This document shows, in pieces, positions 25,123-35,700 of a stretch of DNA of 64,000 bases. A program made the position numbers and the translations under genes. Each line of letters opens with the position of its first letter. The first letter of the stretch is position 1. The DNA lies in the NCBI GenBank assembly GCA_005882315.1, contig VBAR01000001.1, forward strand, positions 1,623,736 through 1,687,735. The letters run 5' to 3'. The notes under the pieces were generated by a model. The model was not told where the DNA came from, ran no database searches, and worked only from the letters and a program-made list of their open reading frames with translations. Source of the DNA: Bacteroidota bacterium. GTDB taxonomy: Bacteria; Bacteroidota; Bacteroidia; Chitinophagales; Chitinophagaceae.

Positions 25123-25686
25123 ATGAAAAGAATTTTTACAGTACTGATGGTAGCAATGGGCCTGATCGCAGGTTCTGCAAGTGCACAGATCAAAATTGGT
25201 TATATCCGTATCGATGATATGGTTTCTCTTATGCCTGAAACAGCTAAAGTGGATACAATGCTTCAGAAATACCAGATCGATTCATTAAACCCAAGGTTAA
25301 AACTGGAAGTTGAAAGTTTTCAATATAAAGACAGTATTCTTTCAAAAACGGATACTTTTAAAACTCCGAAATCAGTATTGAACCAAATGAAACTCGAAAG
25401 AGATAATCATTTATACTTCATTAATAATTTTCAGCAATTAGCACAGCAGGCAGTACAATCAAAGCAGGATGAACTGCTCTCGCCAATTTATTCTAAAGTA
25501 TATGATGCTATCAAAGCTGTGGCAAAAGAAAAAGCCTACACACATGTGCTTAGCCAGGATGCATTTCTTGTTGCACCAGAGGGAGATAATTTGCTTATCG
25601 CTGTCGCAACAAAGTTGAAAGTGAAACTGCCTCCTCAATTACAGGCACCGGGTGGAGCAAAGCCAGCAGGAAGCAAGCCTAACTAA
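25123..25686 (+). CDS. OmpH/Skp family periplasmic chaperone, second copy
   Basis: 187 aa. Signal peptide 1-21 (GSASAQ), then IKIGYIRIDDMVSLMPETAKVDTML, a helical middle (about 50-125) and KAVAKEKAYTHVLSQDAFLVAPEGDNLLIAVATKLKVK at the end. Its overall plan is that of the first copy, but the sequences are clearly divergent, so this is an old duplication. The tail is Pro/Gly/Ala-rich. A strong terminator ends the transcript, which probably starts before bamA. Confidence 0.93.
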   Translation: MKRIFTVLMVAMGLIAGSASAQIKIGYIRIDDMVSLMPETAKVDTMLQKYQIDSLNPRLKLEVESFQYKDSILSKTDTFKTPKSVLNQMKLERDNHLYFINNFQQLAQQAVQSKQDELLSPIYSKVYDAIKAVAKEKAYTHVLSQDAFLVAPEGDNLLIAVATKLKVKLPPQLQAPGGAKPAGSKPN

Positions 25687-25712
25687 TATTATAAGTGCTG
25701 AATAAATAATTG

Positions 25713-25737
25713 ATCCTCCCGATACCATCGGGAGGAT
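25713..25737 (+). terminator. Rho-independent terminator of the uppS-bamA-ompH unit
   Basis: A perfect 11-bp stem, ATCCTCCCGAT/ATCGGGAGGAT, with a 3-base loop, followed by TTTTTCTTTT. Confidence 0.95.
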
Positions 25738-25764
25738 TTTTCTTTTAATACTAAACCATCCGCT

Positions 25765-25772
25765 TATTTTTG
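25765..25772 (+). promoter_or_regulatory. -7 box of murI
   Basis: TATTTTTG fits TAnnTTTG exactly and stops 4 bases before the first in-frame ATG (25777). Confidence 0.6.
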
Positions 25773-25776
25773 TTTT

Positions 25777-26601
25777 ATGAAAATGCAGGGTCCAATAGGT
25801 GTTTTTGATTCAGGCTATGGCGGTCTCACCGTCATGAAAGAAATTGTAAAAAAGCTGCCGCAGTATGATTATTTATATCTCGGTGATAATGCACGGACGC
25901 CTTATGGCAACCGCTCTTTCGAAACAGTTTATGAATATACCCTGCAAGCTGTAAAATGGTTTTTCAGCAAAGGATGTCCATTGGTGGTGCTTGCATGCAA
26001 TACTGCATCAGCAAAAGCCTTGCGCAGCATACAGCAAAAAGATTTACCGGCATTGAATCCTTCAAAAAGAGTATTGGGTGTAATAAGACCAACCACAGAA
26101 GTTATAGGAAGTTATTCTCAAACCAAACATGTCGGGCTGCTGGCAACATCGGGCACAGTTGCTTCGGATTCTTATAAAATTGAAACGGATAAATTTTTTC
26201 CTGAGGTAAAATTATTTCAGCAGGCCTGTCCTATGTGGGTGCCATTAGTGGAGAACGATGAATACAATAATGAAGGCGCAGATTATTTCATAAAAAAATG
26301 TTTAGATCAGTTGCTTGATCAATCTGATTCAATTGATACTATTCTTCTTGCCTGTACTCATTATCCCTTGCTGATAGATAAGATCAAATCAAATATCCCG
26401 GCCGGAATAAAAGTTATTTCGCAGGCAGAGATCATTGCAGACAGTTTAAGGGATTATTTAGACCGTCATTCTGAAATAGAAAATAAGTTATCTAAAAAGG
26501 GGAGTAAGAATTTTTATACAACAGATTCTGCAACAGACTTCAACAGACAGGCAAAGAAGTTTTATGGAAGCACTATTAGTTCAGTTCAGGTGCATTTGTA
26601 A
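25777..26601 (+). CDS. murI: Glutamate racemase
   Basis: 274 aa. It makes D-glutamate for peptidoglycan. Seen: GVFDSGYGGLTVMKEI (catalytic Asp region), YLGDNARTPYGNRS, the first catalytic Cys in VVLACNTASA, and the second in LLACTHYPLLID. Two adjacent starts are possible (25777 and 25783, MKMQ). It has its own terminator-separated promoter. Its stop is 2 bases from that of the convergent glycosyltransferase. Confidence 0.96.
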   Translation: MKMQGPIGVFDSGYGGLTVMKEIVKKLPQYDYLYLGDNARTPYGNRSFETVYEYTLQAVKWFFSKGCPLVVLACNTASAKALRSIQQKDLPALNPSKRVLGVIRPTTEVIGSYSQTKHVGLLATSGTVASDSYKIETDKFFPEVKLFQQACPMWVPLVENDEYNNEGADYFIKKCLDQLLDQSDSIDTILLACTHYPLLIDKIKSNIPAGIKVISQAEIIADSLRDYLDRHSEIENKLSKKGSKNFYTTDSATDFNRQAKKFYGSTISSVQVHL

Positions 26602-26603
26602 AC

Positions 26604-27473
26604 TTATTTCTGCTCTGACCTGAAAATATTTCCTATTGCATACAAGCCGGCAAAAAACCAGATGCCTGTTTTGAGAATAAACTTAAAAACACCTTTTGCT
26701 CCACCTGAATAATGCTTGTCAACAAAAATGCTCATTGCGCCATAAAAGGGTTTTATATGTGCCATACTTCTTTTTTTTGTGCTGGCACCTTTATAATGTG
26801 TAATTGAAGTTTCCGGGAAATAATAGTTTTTATAGCCCGCCTTTTGGATCCGGTAGCTCAGGTCAATATCTTCACCGTACATAAAAAAATCTTCATCAAA
26901 ACCTTTTACTTCAATAAAGACATTTCTTTTGATCAGCATAAAAGCACCGGATAAGACATCTACTTCATGTATTTCATTTTCGCTGAGATGCCCTGCATAG
27001 TAGGCAGCAAATAATTTTGAATGAGGAAATAAAGAAGCCAATCCTGTCATTTTGAAAAGAGAAGCTGATACGGAAGGGAAATTTCGTTTTGATTCTTTTA
27101 AATAATTGCCGGAACCATTCAGCATTTTTATACCTAATGCTCCAGCGTCTTTTTTTGTTTGAATAAAATCAAGGCATTTTTTAAAACAATCTGTGGGAAC
27201 AATAGTATCCGGGTTCAAAAATAAAATATACTCGCCGGATGATTGCTGAAAACCGGTATTACAGGCTGATCCAAAACCTTTGTTTATTGGATTGGCAATA
27301 AATTTTACACCCGGAAAAAGAGGCTGCAGGTATTCAATACTGTTATCAGATGAGGCATTATCAACAATAATAATTTCGCCAGGTATATTTCTCAAAGCCG
27401 CCTGTACGGAATAAAGGCATTTTTCAAGCAAATACTTTACGTTATAATTTACTATTATGACAGAAATTTCCAT
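26604..27473 (-). CDS. Glycosyltransferase family 2
   Basis: 289 aa, GT-A fold. EISVIIVNYNVKYLLEKCL starts the nucleotide-sugar site, IIIVDNASSDNSIEYL follows, and NPDT in YILFLNPDTIVP is the metal-binding position typical of rhamnosyltransferase-like GT2 enzymes. VLSGAFMLIKRNVF and GFDEDFFMYGEDIDLSYRIQKAGY form the acceptor region. A hydrophobic helix near the C-terminus (about 262-282) may anchor it to the inner membrane. It probably builds a cell-surface polysaccharide; donor and acceptor are unknown. Divergent from the inositol phosphatase gene. Confidence 0.92.
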   Translation of the reverse strand: MEISVIIVNYNVKYLLEKCLYSVQAALRNIPGEIIIVDNASSDNSIEYLQPLFPGVKFIANPINKGFGSACNTGFQQSSGEYILFLNPDTIVPTDCFKKCLDFIQTKKDAGALGIKMLNGSGNYLKESKRNFPSVSASLFKMTGLASLFPHSKLFAAYYAGHLSENEIHEVDVLSGAFMLIKRNVFIEVKGFDEDFFMYGEDIDLSYRIQKAGYKNYYFPETSITHYKGASTKKRSMAHIKPFYGAMSIFVDKHYSGGAKGVFKFILKTGIWFFAGLYAIGNIFRSEQK

Positions 27474-27543
27474 GCTGTGCGGCCAAATCTAATCCCGATA
27501 AATGTCGGGACTTAAATCTGAAATCTAAAATCAAAATCCCGGT

Positions 27544-27551
27544 TATCTTTG
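27544..27551 (+). promoter_or_regulatory. -7 box of the inositol-phosphatase-like gene
   Basis: TATCTTTG is an exact TAnnTTTG, with only 3 bases between it and the ATG at 27555. A leaderless transcript is likely. Confidence 0.6.
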
Positions 27552-27554
27552 CCA

Positions 27555-28334
27555 ATGCTTAAAAACACGTTGTATAAGGCGGTACAGGCTGGTGCTGCAG
27601 AAGTGGTTCGTTTTTTTAATTCCGAGTTTAAAATCAGTAATAAGGAGGGGGTAAATAACCTGGTAACAGAAGCTGATCATGCTTCGGAAAAAGCAATTAT
27701 GGATGTGATCCGTAATGATTTTCCCGAACATCAATTACTTGGCGAAGAAAGTGGTAAACTGGTACAGGATTCAAATTATAAATGGATCATTGACCCGATC
27801 GATGGTACAGTAAATTTTGCTCACCGCATTCCACTTAACTGTGTTTCTATCGGCATTGAAAAAGATGGCAAGATCATAATGGGTGTTGTCTACAATCCGC
27901 ATATCAATGAATTCTTTTTTGCTGAAAAAGGAAAAGGAGCTACACTAAATGACCAACCCATTAGTGTAAGTAATGAAACACAGGTCTTAAAATCATGTTT
28001 GGTAACAGGGTTTCCCTATACTTATATTAATATGCCTAATGGTCCTTTGGAAATCTTTGATAAACTGATACGAAAAGGTGTACCCGTAAGACGAATTGGT
28101 TCTGCTGCCATCGATCTGTGCTGGGTGGCTTGCGGAAGGTTTGATGGTTTTTATGAACATAAGCTGGAGCCGTGGGATAGTGCAGCCGGATTCCTGATAG
28201 TGGAAGAAGCAGGAGGCAAAGTAACAAATCATGAGAATGAACCATTCTCAATTTACCAGCACAAAATTCTAGCTACAAATGGAAAAATTCATGATGAACT
28301 TTCTGGTATCATAACAAATAAAATAGCGATATGA
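27555..28334 (+). CDS. Inositol monophosphatase family protein
   Basis: 259 aa from the ATG at 27555 (MLKNTLYKAVQAGAAEVV); a TTG two codons up is less likely because it overlaps the -7 box. All metal-binding motifs are present: LVTEADHASEKAIMDVI, LLGEESG, WIIDPIDGTVNFAHRIP, and EPWDSAAGFLIVEEAGGKV. The Mg-dependent phosphatase may act on inositol phosphate or on other sugar or nucleotide phosphates such as PAP. It overlaps thiL by 4 bases (ATGA), so the two are translationally coupled. Confidence 0.93.
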   Translation: MLKNTLYKAVQAGAAEVVRFFNSEFKISNKEGVNNLVTEADHASEKAIMDVIRNDFPEHQLLGEESGKLVQDSNYKWIIDPIDGTVNFAHRIPLNCVSIGIEKDGKIIMGVVYNPHINEFFFAEKGKGATLNDQPISVSNETQVLKSCLVTGFPYTYINMPNGPLEIFDKLIRKGVPVRRIGSAAIDLCWVACGRFDGFYEHKLEPWDSAAGFLIVEEAGGKVTNHENEPFSIYQHKILATNGKIHDELSGIITNKIAI

Positions 28335-29362
28335 GTGAACAAAGAACAGAGATCGGGTCGTTGGGTGAATTTGGGTTAATTGATCATTTGACCAAAAATA
28401 TAGAATTAAAAAATGCTTCATCTATACTTGGTGTAGGTGATGATGCTGCTGTGATCGATCATTTTGGTAAGCAAACAGTTATCACAACAGATTTGCTGGT
28501 GGAAGGAATTCATTTCGATCTCATTTATACACCGCTTAAACATTTAGGATATAAAGCTGTAATTGTTAACCTGAGTGATATTTATGCAATGAATGCGGAA
28601 CCGACACAAATCGTTTTGAGCCTGGGAATAAGCAGCAAATTCAGCGTGGAAGCGTTGGATGAATTTTATGAAGGTGTATATGCTGCTTGTGAAAAATATG
28701 ATGTTGACCTGGTAGGTGGCGATACTACTTCATCTCAAAAAGGGTTTATCATTTCAGTTACAGCTATTGGTGAAGTAGCGCCGGACAAATTTGTAAAAAG
28801 AAGTACTGCTCAAAAAGGCGATTTAATTTGTGTGAGTGGTGATTTAGGCGGAGCATATGCAGGTCTTTTGTTTTTAGAAAGGGAGAAAAAAATATTTCTC
28901 GAAAGCCCTGCTGTACAGCCTGACCTTGAAGGAGAAACATATGTGATTGGCCGAATGCTGAAACCTGAAGCAAGAAAAGACATTATTGAATTTTTTGAAC
29001 AAAGCCAGATAGTACCTACATCCATGATGGATATCAGTGATGGACTTAGTTCTGAAATACTGCATATCTGTAAGCAAAGTAATCTGGGTTGTGTACTGTA
29101 CGAAGAAAAGATCCCGATACATGAAGAAATGAAGAAAGCTGTTTATAAATTTGAGTTGGACCCAACAGCTTGTGCGTTGAGTGGCGGTGAAGATTATGAG
29201 TTACTATTTACGATTCCGCAAACTGAATATGAAAAACTGGTATTGAATGAACAGATCAGTGTGATTGGATATATGACAGAGATGGAACAGGGATCACATA
29301 TCATAACCAAAGGTGGAAATAAATATGCCATTACAGCGCAGGGCTGGAACCACCTGCAATAA
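28331..29362 (+). CDS. thiL: Thiamine-monophosphate kinase
   Basis: 343 aa. It phosphorylates thiamine monophosphate to the diphosphate cofactor. Seen: GVGDDAAVI, VITTDLLVEGIHFDL, YKAVIVNLSDIYAMNAEP, VDLVGGDTTSS, MMDISDGLSSEILHICKQS, and ALSGGEDYELLFTI, all in family order. The start ATG overlaps the previous stop. A lipoprotein protease gene follows 21 bases later. Confidence 0.94.
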   Translation: MSEQRTEIGSLGEFGLIDHLTKNIELKNASSILGVGDDAAVIDHFGKQTVITTDLLVEGIHFDLIYTPLKHLGYKAVIVNLSDIYAMNAEPTQIVLSLGISSKFSVEALDEFYEGVYAACEKYDVDLVGGDTTSSQKGFIISVTAIGEVAPDKFVKRSTAQKGDLICVSGDLGGAYAGLLFLEREKKIFLESPAVQPDLEGETYVIGRMLKPEARKDIIEFFEQSQIVPTSMMDISDGLSSEILHICKQSNLGCVLYEEKIPIHEEMKKAVYKFELDPTACALSGGEDYELLFTIPQTEYEKLVLNEQISVIGYMTEMEQGSHIITKGGNKYAITAQGWNHLQ

Positions 29363-29383
29363 GAACCATTGAACTCCTAACCA

Positions 29384-30901
29384 ATGAAAATAGTATTGTA
29401 CCTGTTGATCATTCTTATACTGCTTGAAAGTTGCGGTGCATCCCGATCATCTGTTTCAGCTACAAAAAAATATTCGAAGGAACAGTTACTACATGACTAT
29501 GATGTTTTTCAATCAGCGTTGGAAGAAACACATCCCGGCTTGTACTGGTATACATCGAAGGATAGTATGAATGCTTATTTCGATTGGGGCAGAAAACAAA
29601 TTATTGATTCTGCAACAGAGCCGGACTTTAGAAAGATCCTTACTTATGTAATAGCTCAGGTTAATTGCGGCCATACTACGGTACGTTCTTCAAAAAAGTT
29701 TTCAAGAGCAGCTGATACGATCAGGCCCAAAGTTTTTCCGCTTAGCCTGAAAGTTTGGGGAAGCAGAACAAACGAAGATGGAGATACAGCAGTAATTGCT
29801 ACCAATCTTTTCAGAAGGGATTCTGTTCTAAGAAGAGGCGTTCGTATTCATTCAGTCAATGGAAAAACAATTGAAGAGCTGATCGATACAATGGGGCGTT
29901 ATATATCTTCTGATGGTTTCAATAAAACCCACAAGTATCAGACCATCAGCAATACCGGCACTTTTGGGCGAATGTACACTACGTTGTATGGGTTGAATGA
30001 TAAATATGCTGTTGAATATTTCGACGCAAAAGGTATTATTAAAAAAACAGAAATACCTGTTTATGATCCTTCAAAAGATACTGCACTAAGGAGAGCAATA
30101 ACAGCGCTAAGACCTCTTTCAAAAAAAGGACAACGTCGTCGCCGGCTGGAAACAACAAGAGTACTGAAAGTGGATACAGCTAATCGTACTGCTTTTATGG
30201 AGCTGCATTCATTTGGCAGGGATTATAAGCTGCGTTCTTTTTTCCGTAAGTCATTTCATAATCTTCGGAAGATGGATATCAGCCACCTGATCATTGATGT
30301 ACGCAGCAATGGGGGCGGCAGCGTAACGAACTCTACCTTGCTTTCCAAATACATTGCAAAACAATCTTTCAAAATTGCTGATTCATTATACGCTACTGAT
30401 AAGAGTAGTCATTACGGAAAATATATCCAGAATAATTTTTGGAATAAATTATTTATCAGCTTCCTGACCAAAAGGAATAAAAAAGGCGAATATCATTTTG
30501 GATATTATGAACGGCATCATTTTGAGCCGAAGCAAAAAAATCATTTCGATGGAGAAGTATATATACTTACAGGAGGCAATTCATTTTCTGCCACGATATT
30601 GTTTGCCGAAACAGTAAAAGACCAGGAGAATGTAACCGTAGTAGGAGAGGAAACAGGAGGGGGTGCCTATGGTAATACTGCCTGGCTCATTCCTGATTTC
30701 ACTTTACCGGTAACTGGTGTTCGGTTCAGACTTCCATTATTCCGTCTTGTTATCAACAATAAAAATCCAAAGGATGGAAGAGGGTTGTTGCCTGAAGTAG
30801 AATCGGCACCAACTCAAAAAACAGTAGCTGCCGCTTCAGATTTTAAACTGGATAAAACACTAGAGCTGATAAAAGCAGATAAAGAAAAAGGCAATAGGTA
30901 A
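29384..30901 (+). CDS. S41 family peptidase, lipoprotein
   Basis: 505 aa. A lipoprotein signal ends in LLESC (Cys about 17). A helical prodomain-like region follows (about 30-110, FQSALEETHPGLYWYTSKDSMNAYF), a PDZ-like middle (about 120-200, RRGVRIHSVNGKTIEELI), then the S41 core: HLIIDVRSNGGGSVTNSTLL and the Ser in YILTGGNSFSATILFAE, with VVGEETGGGAYGN. It resembles tail-specific/C-terminal processing proteases. It is anchored in the cell envelope and its substrate is unknown. It lies close behind thiL, perhaps on the same transcript. Confidence 0.9.
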   Translation: MKIVLYLLIILILLESCGASRSSVSATKKYSKEQLLHDYDVFQSALEETHPGLYWYTSKDSMNAYFDWGRKQIIDSATEPDFRKILTYVIAQVNCGHTTVRSSKKFSRAADTIRPKVFPLSLKVWGSRTNEDGDTAVIATNLFRRDSVLRRGVRIHSVNGKTIEELIDTMGRYISSDGFNKTHKYQTISNTGTFGRMYTTLYGLNDKYAVEYFDAKGIIKKTEIPVYDPSKDTALRRAITALRPLSKKGQRRRRLETTRVLKVDTANRTAFMELHSFGRDYKLRSFFRKSFHNLRKMDISHLIIDVRSNGGGSVTNSTLLSKYIAKQSFKIADSLYATDKSSHYGKYIQNNFWNKLFISFLTKRNKKGEYHFGYYERHHFEPKQKNHFDGEVYILTGGNSFSATILFAETVKDQENVTVVGEETGGGAYGNTAWLIPDFTLPVTGVRFRLPLFRLVINNKNPKDGRGLLPEVESAPTQKTVAAASDFKLDKTLELIKADKEKGNR

Positions 30902-30918
30902 CCTGGCAACTGAGTTGC

Positions 30919-31710
30919 TCACTCATTCATGATCGTAAAATCGTCTCCATCTTTCAAGAAAGGAAATTTATCACGAATGGCCTGCAGATGTGTTTTATCC
31001 AACGTGATGGTAAAAACATCTTCGACATCCTTTACATGATATAATACCTCGCCCAGCGGATCGATCACCATGCTTTCGCCGGAATGATAAACATTGTTTC
31101 CATCATTACCTACCCGGTTTACACCTATTACATAAGATTGATTTTCGATTGCCCTTGCACACAGCAAAGTTTTCCATGCATGGCTGCGACGTTCGGGCCA
31201 GTTAGCAACATAGATCAACACATCGTATTCTGCATCCTCAGCAATCGGTGATTGTCTTGCCCAAACGGGAAACCGCAGATCATAACATACCTGCAGATTT
31301 ATTTTCCATCCTTTTACTGAAGCGATCAGCCTTTTATTTCCGGGTGTGTAGTATTTATCTTCTCCTGCAAAACCAAATGTGTGACGTTTATCATAAAAAC
31401 CATATTCACCATTGGGTAGCATCCAGATCAGGCGGTTATGATAATGTTCACCATCTTTAATGATCAGGCTGCCGGTCAAAACAATCTTTCTTTCTGCAGC
31501 AATCCGTTTCATCCACTCCACTGTTTCTCCATCCATTGTTTCAGCAAACTGTTCAGGCTTCATGCTAAATCCTGTGCTGAACATTTCAGGCAGCACAACG
31601 ATCTCTGTTCTTTCTTTTAACGAACGGATCTTATGCTCCAGCCTATCCAGGTTAACTGTTTTATCTTCCCAGGCAAGGTCGGTTTGGATAAGTGTGATGG
31701 TTAAAGACAT
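30919..31710 (-). CDS. Omega-amidase (YafV-like, nitrilase superfamily)
   Basis: 263 aa. The nitrilase triad is clear: Glu in VLPEMFSTGF, Lys in YDKRHTFGFAGED and Cys in LQVCYDLRFPVWAR. The N-terminus LTITLIQTDLAWEDKTVNL and the late ENQSYVIGVNRVGNDGN fit YafV/Nit2-type enzymes, which hydrolyse alpha-ketoglutaramate and alpha-ketosuccinamate from transamination side reactions. Cytoplasmic. Transcribed alone towards the S41 gene. Confidence 0.9.
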   Translation of the reverse strand: MSLTITLIQTDLAWEDKTVNLDRLEHKIRSLKERTEIVVLPEMFSTGFSMKPEQFAETMDGETVEWMKRIAAERKIVLTGSLIIKDGEHYHNRLIWMLPNGEYGFYDKRHTFGFAGEDKYYTPGNKRLIASVKGWKINLQVCYDLRFPVWARQSPIAEDAEYDVLIYVANWPERRSHAWKTLLCARAIENQSYVIGVNRVGNDGNNVYHSGESMVIDPLGEVLYHVKDVEDVFTITLDKTHLQAIRDKFPFLKDGDDFTIMNE

Positions 31711-31781
31711 GCTTTAGTTTTACAATGTAAATTTAAAGCTATTGCTGCATAGTAAGAGTGAACAAGAATTACTCATAAAAA

Positions 31782-31811
31782 AAAGAAACCCACCAACTGG
31801 CGGGTTTCTTT
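31782..31811 (-). terminator. Rho-independent terminator of the PorP/SprF gene
   Basis: A 10-bp stem, AAAGAAACCC/GGGTTTCTTT (31782-31791 with 31802-31811). On the minus strand it runs into a string of T (31774-31781). Confidence 0.9.
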
Positions 31812-31838
31812 AACACTCCAAAGGGTATGTATTCTTAA

Positions 31839-32735
31839 TTACTTTATGATATCGTAGCGAAGCAGGATCTCATGACCATTGCTGCCTGCATCATATGTGC
31901 TGATAGGTGTACTGTAGATATCAAAACCATAACCAATAGTAAATTTCTTATTTACATGCACACCAGCTGAAAGCATAAAGCTTTGATGAGCCCTGTATCC
32001 TACTCCCCAGAAAAATGTTTCCTTATGTTCTACTCTTACACCGCCCTGGAATTCCAAAGGGGCATTCGGTAAATAGATAAAGAGGAAATTGGGGGTAACA
32101 GTTGTGGTTTCGTCTGTACCCCATTTGTAAGAACCATGAAAAAAGTAGTGCCTGTATAAACGGCCTTCTTCAGTGGGACTCTGGCTGCCACTATAATAAT
32201 TCAGTTTTGACTGAACCAGTTGAGCTACTGATGCGCCTAACTGTAATTTCTTGCCAGTGTAAGACAATCCGAAACCGGCATCAAACTTCGTACTGTTTTC
32301 ACTTGATGCTAGTACAGGGTCGTTGCCGAGGGTGTTGGAAAGCTTTGCTTTATCAATTGAGTATTGTAAAACTCTTGCTTCAATTCCCAGCGAAAACACG
32401 GCATCATTTTTAACTGCAATATGTTTTGCAAAAGCAAACTGTGCACCTGTTCTGGATGTTGGGCCGGTTTTATCATTATATATATAGGCACCAAGCCCTA
32501 GTTGGTGTTCGGATAGTTTGAAATTACCAAACACTGTTGCTGTTTTTGGTGCGCCGCTGATACCACTCCACTGGCTGCGGTAAGAAGCTCCTACCATACT
32601 GTTTTTATACACACCTGCAGTAGATGGGTTGTGAAGCACTCCCTGCAGATCATAGAAGGAGGAAGATTGCAATTGCTGTGCATTGATGGTTGCTGCTGCG
32701 CCAAGTGATAATGCAATTATAAAAAAACGTTTCAT
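31839..32735 (-). CDS. PorP/SprF family type IX secretion membrane protein
   Basis: 298 aa. Signal peptide 1-19 (ATINAQ). The family signature is strong: LQSSSFYDLQGVLHNPSTAGVYKNSMVGASYRSQWSGISGAPKTATVFG, then KLSEHQLGLGAYIYNDKTGPTSRTGAQFAFAKHI, and barrel strands to the end (GHEILLRYDIIK). SprF is needed for export or attachment of the adhesin SprB in gliding bacteria. This gene follows a T9SS type-B substrate by 19 bases in one transcript, the usual adhesin-SprF pairing, so it probably serves that protein. Confidence 0.93.
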   Translation of the reverse strand: MKRFFIIALSLGAAATINAQQLQSSSFYDLQGVLHNPSTAGVYKNSMVGASYRSQWSGISGAPKTATVFGNFKLSEHQLGLGAYIYNDKTGPTSRTGAQFAFAKHIAVKNDAVFSLGIEARVLQYSIDKAKLSNTLGNDPVLASSENSTKFDAGFGLSYTGKKLQLGASVAQLVQSKLNYYSGSQSPTEEGRLYRHYFFHGSYKWGTDETTTVTPNFLFIYLPNAPLEFQGGVRVEHKETFFWGVGYRAHQSFMLSAGVHVNKKFTIGYGFDIYSTPISTYDAGSNGHEILLRYDIIK

Positions 32736-32754
32736 TTTATTTTTAATTTAAATG

Positions 32755-35700
32755 TTATCTCAAAATTGTTACATCACCTTTCAGAGTAATTGAACGGCCA
32801 TTGATGAGTTTATATGTTACCACGTAGTAGTAAGTACCATCAGCGACTGGTTTACTATTATAAGTGCCTTCCCAGTTGTTCTGGTAGTTGGCATTTTTAT
32901 ATACTTCGCCACCATAACGGTTAAATACGGATACGGATACTTGAGTGTAACATGCTGTGCCATTTGAAACGATCCATCTGTCGTTTGTACCATCGCCATT
33001 TGGTGTAAAGGCATCCATAACCTTTGCACAATAAGGAATAACAGTGACAACCATATCATCTGTGGAAGTACAGTTCTCCCCGTTTCTCACCAGAAGTGTA
33101 TAGATAGTTGTAATGTTTGGTTTTGCCACTGGGTTCAATGTGTTGGCAAAGGTTAAGGTTGCGCTTGGTGTCCATGTCATGAAAACAGGAGCGATCGCTG
33201 CACCCTCAAGGGTGACCTGGTCTCCATCTACGATCGTTTTATCAGGTCCTGCACTAATAATTGGTACTGGCCTTATCAGGATGTTTACTGTATTTGATCT
33301 GACACAACCATTAAGTGTTGCAGTCACTGTATATGCAGCATTTGCAGTTACTGTGGCTACAGGGTTGCTGATACCCGGATTTGACAAACCAGCTGTTGGT
33401 GTCCAGGCAAAAGAAGCGCCGGTGCCATTAGTAGATGCAAGCATCGGTACAGGTTGTGCAGAACATACCGCCGTATCTCTGTTGGTAGTCAACACAAGGT
33501 TATCGGTAAATCCAACGGTCACAGTTTTTGTCAGTGTTCCGCAAAAAGCATCCTTAACTGTTATTGTTTTAGGGCCTTGCGTTAAACCTGTAAATAAATT
33601 AGATGATTGGAATGCACCACCATTGATACTGTAAGTATAAGGTGCAAGTCCGCCGGTTGCATTTATTGTAATACTTCCTGCTGTAAGATTGGTACAGGTT
33701 GCATTGGTTACAGTTTCAGTAGAGTTTACATTTACATTAAATGGACTTCCGTATTCCATAATTGGCGGCAGTGTGCCAGCACCACCTACACCGCTAACAA
33801 ATAATTTTCTGTTTGCAAACGGAATAGCGGCAGGTACAGTTTTCGGAGCAAAAGCCATTGTTTCAAAAATGCCACCTGCAGGAGGCAGATCCATTATCCA
33901 GTTAGCACCACCATCTGTTGTTTTAAACAGTGAACTACCAGCAGTCACATAAAGGTTATTGGCATCATGTGCCATAAGACCAATAAGATTACCAACCGGA
34001 AGTAATGCCGGGATATTGCCTGTGATATCTGTCCAGTTAGCACCCCCATCAGTTGTTTTATAGACTCTTTTTATTCCAGTACTGGTAAACATATTTCCAA
34101 TAACAAACACGGTATTATCATTCAACGCAAAGATTTCCGTGTAAGTAATAAATGTATTTGGAAAACCTGTTGGTCCTTCATTTAATGATGGGAAAGGATT
34201 AATACTTGTCCAGGTAGCACCACCATCAATTGTTTTATAAACGCCATTACGTGTACCTGCTATATAACCTACATTGCGACTTGAGAAAGACATCCTACTT
34301 AAGTTTGGCGAAGTTGATCCTACCGGAAACCCGCCAAAGGTTTGAAACGTAGCGCCATTATCAATCGATCTGAGAATTGTAGTGGTGCGGTTTGCAGCAG
34401 GAATAGTGAATGCACTATAAGCGGTAGCCCAGATTGTATCATTACCAATAGCAGCCACATCATTTAATTGATAAAGGTTGTTGGCAAATAAGGGGTCCAT
34501 TGTTTGTGCCTGGTCTGTAGTACGATATAGATTTCCAACACTAGTAGAAAAATAGGCTTTATTAACGGCAGGATATACAACTCCTGTGATTTGAATATTA
34601 AGTGCTTGAAAATCGGGTCTGTTTCTGTCAATCCATGTTTTTCCACCATCTTGTGTTACAGTAATAGATGGCCCTCCTGAAGCTATTCCATTGTTACAAT
34701 CAGCAAATTCAAAATCAACATAACCTGCACCCGGAGCAACAAATTTGTAATCACTTCTCCAAACTCCGCCTGTGGTAGAATCAGCCATCACACCTGCCTG
34801 TCCCATCACATAAAATTTACCACCAGGAGTTATGTCCATAGCCCAAACAGCAAATTGATTAAAGTTTGTATTGGCAGGTAAACAGTTCTGCTGAACCCAG
34901 TTTCTTCCTGTATCAACAGAAGTCCATAGACGTCCAAAGTTTCCATTTGCATAAAGTTTTCCGTCTGCTGCTCTTAGCATCTGGTAAGGATTAGATGCGT
35001 TTAACACCTGTATAGCCGGAATCACCGGATAGCCGGGAGGAGGACCACTAGGGCCAGTATTTAATACTTCATATCTTCCTTTTTCATAAACACCGGGTCT
35101 GTTAATATTTTGAGTGCTATCGTTCTTTCCTGTTCTTACTCTTATTACTATATTATTATTGAATGACATCATAACGATCAACGAGTCATTAATAATATTC
35201 AAAGCCCTGTATTGCTGAACAGTTTGATTTACGGTTCCGAATTTAGAAGTACAGTTTAATGGAAGAGCAGGGTAGCCGGTATAACCCAATCTCTCTTTAC
35301 TGATGGAGTAGTCTATTAATGTTCCATTATCAAATTTCCATAGAAGGCTGGCATTTGTTGACCCTGTTGTCTGTGTTCCTGTAAAGGCGCAAGTTGCAGT
35401 ACTGGTTATGTTGGGTATAGGCAAAGTTGGAAAAATGGTACTATTACCACCACCGGATATGTAACCTATTGAGTTATTCAGGAAAGTGATGCGGAATATC
35501 TCTTTTGCTTTAGCATCAACAGGGTAATCAATTCCCGGATAGGTAGCATTATTAACGAACCCGACTTTTGTTGTGCCACTAATACCGGGTGCAGCTAAAG
35601 AATCCCATGTAGCACCACCATTATTTGTAACATACAATTTTGGAATTGAATCCAGTGTGTTCCATTGGCCTCCGATATAACCTTTATTTGCGTCTATAAA

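Noticed and set aside
27493-27510. Inverted repeat TCCCGA/TCGGGA between divergent genes
   Set aside because: It lies upstream of both genes, so it is not a terminator. It occurs once, with a 6-base loop and no second copy to support an operator.
30906-30918. GCAAC/GTTGC hairpin after the S41 gene
   Set aside because: 5-bp stem and no T-run; not a convincing terminator.
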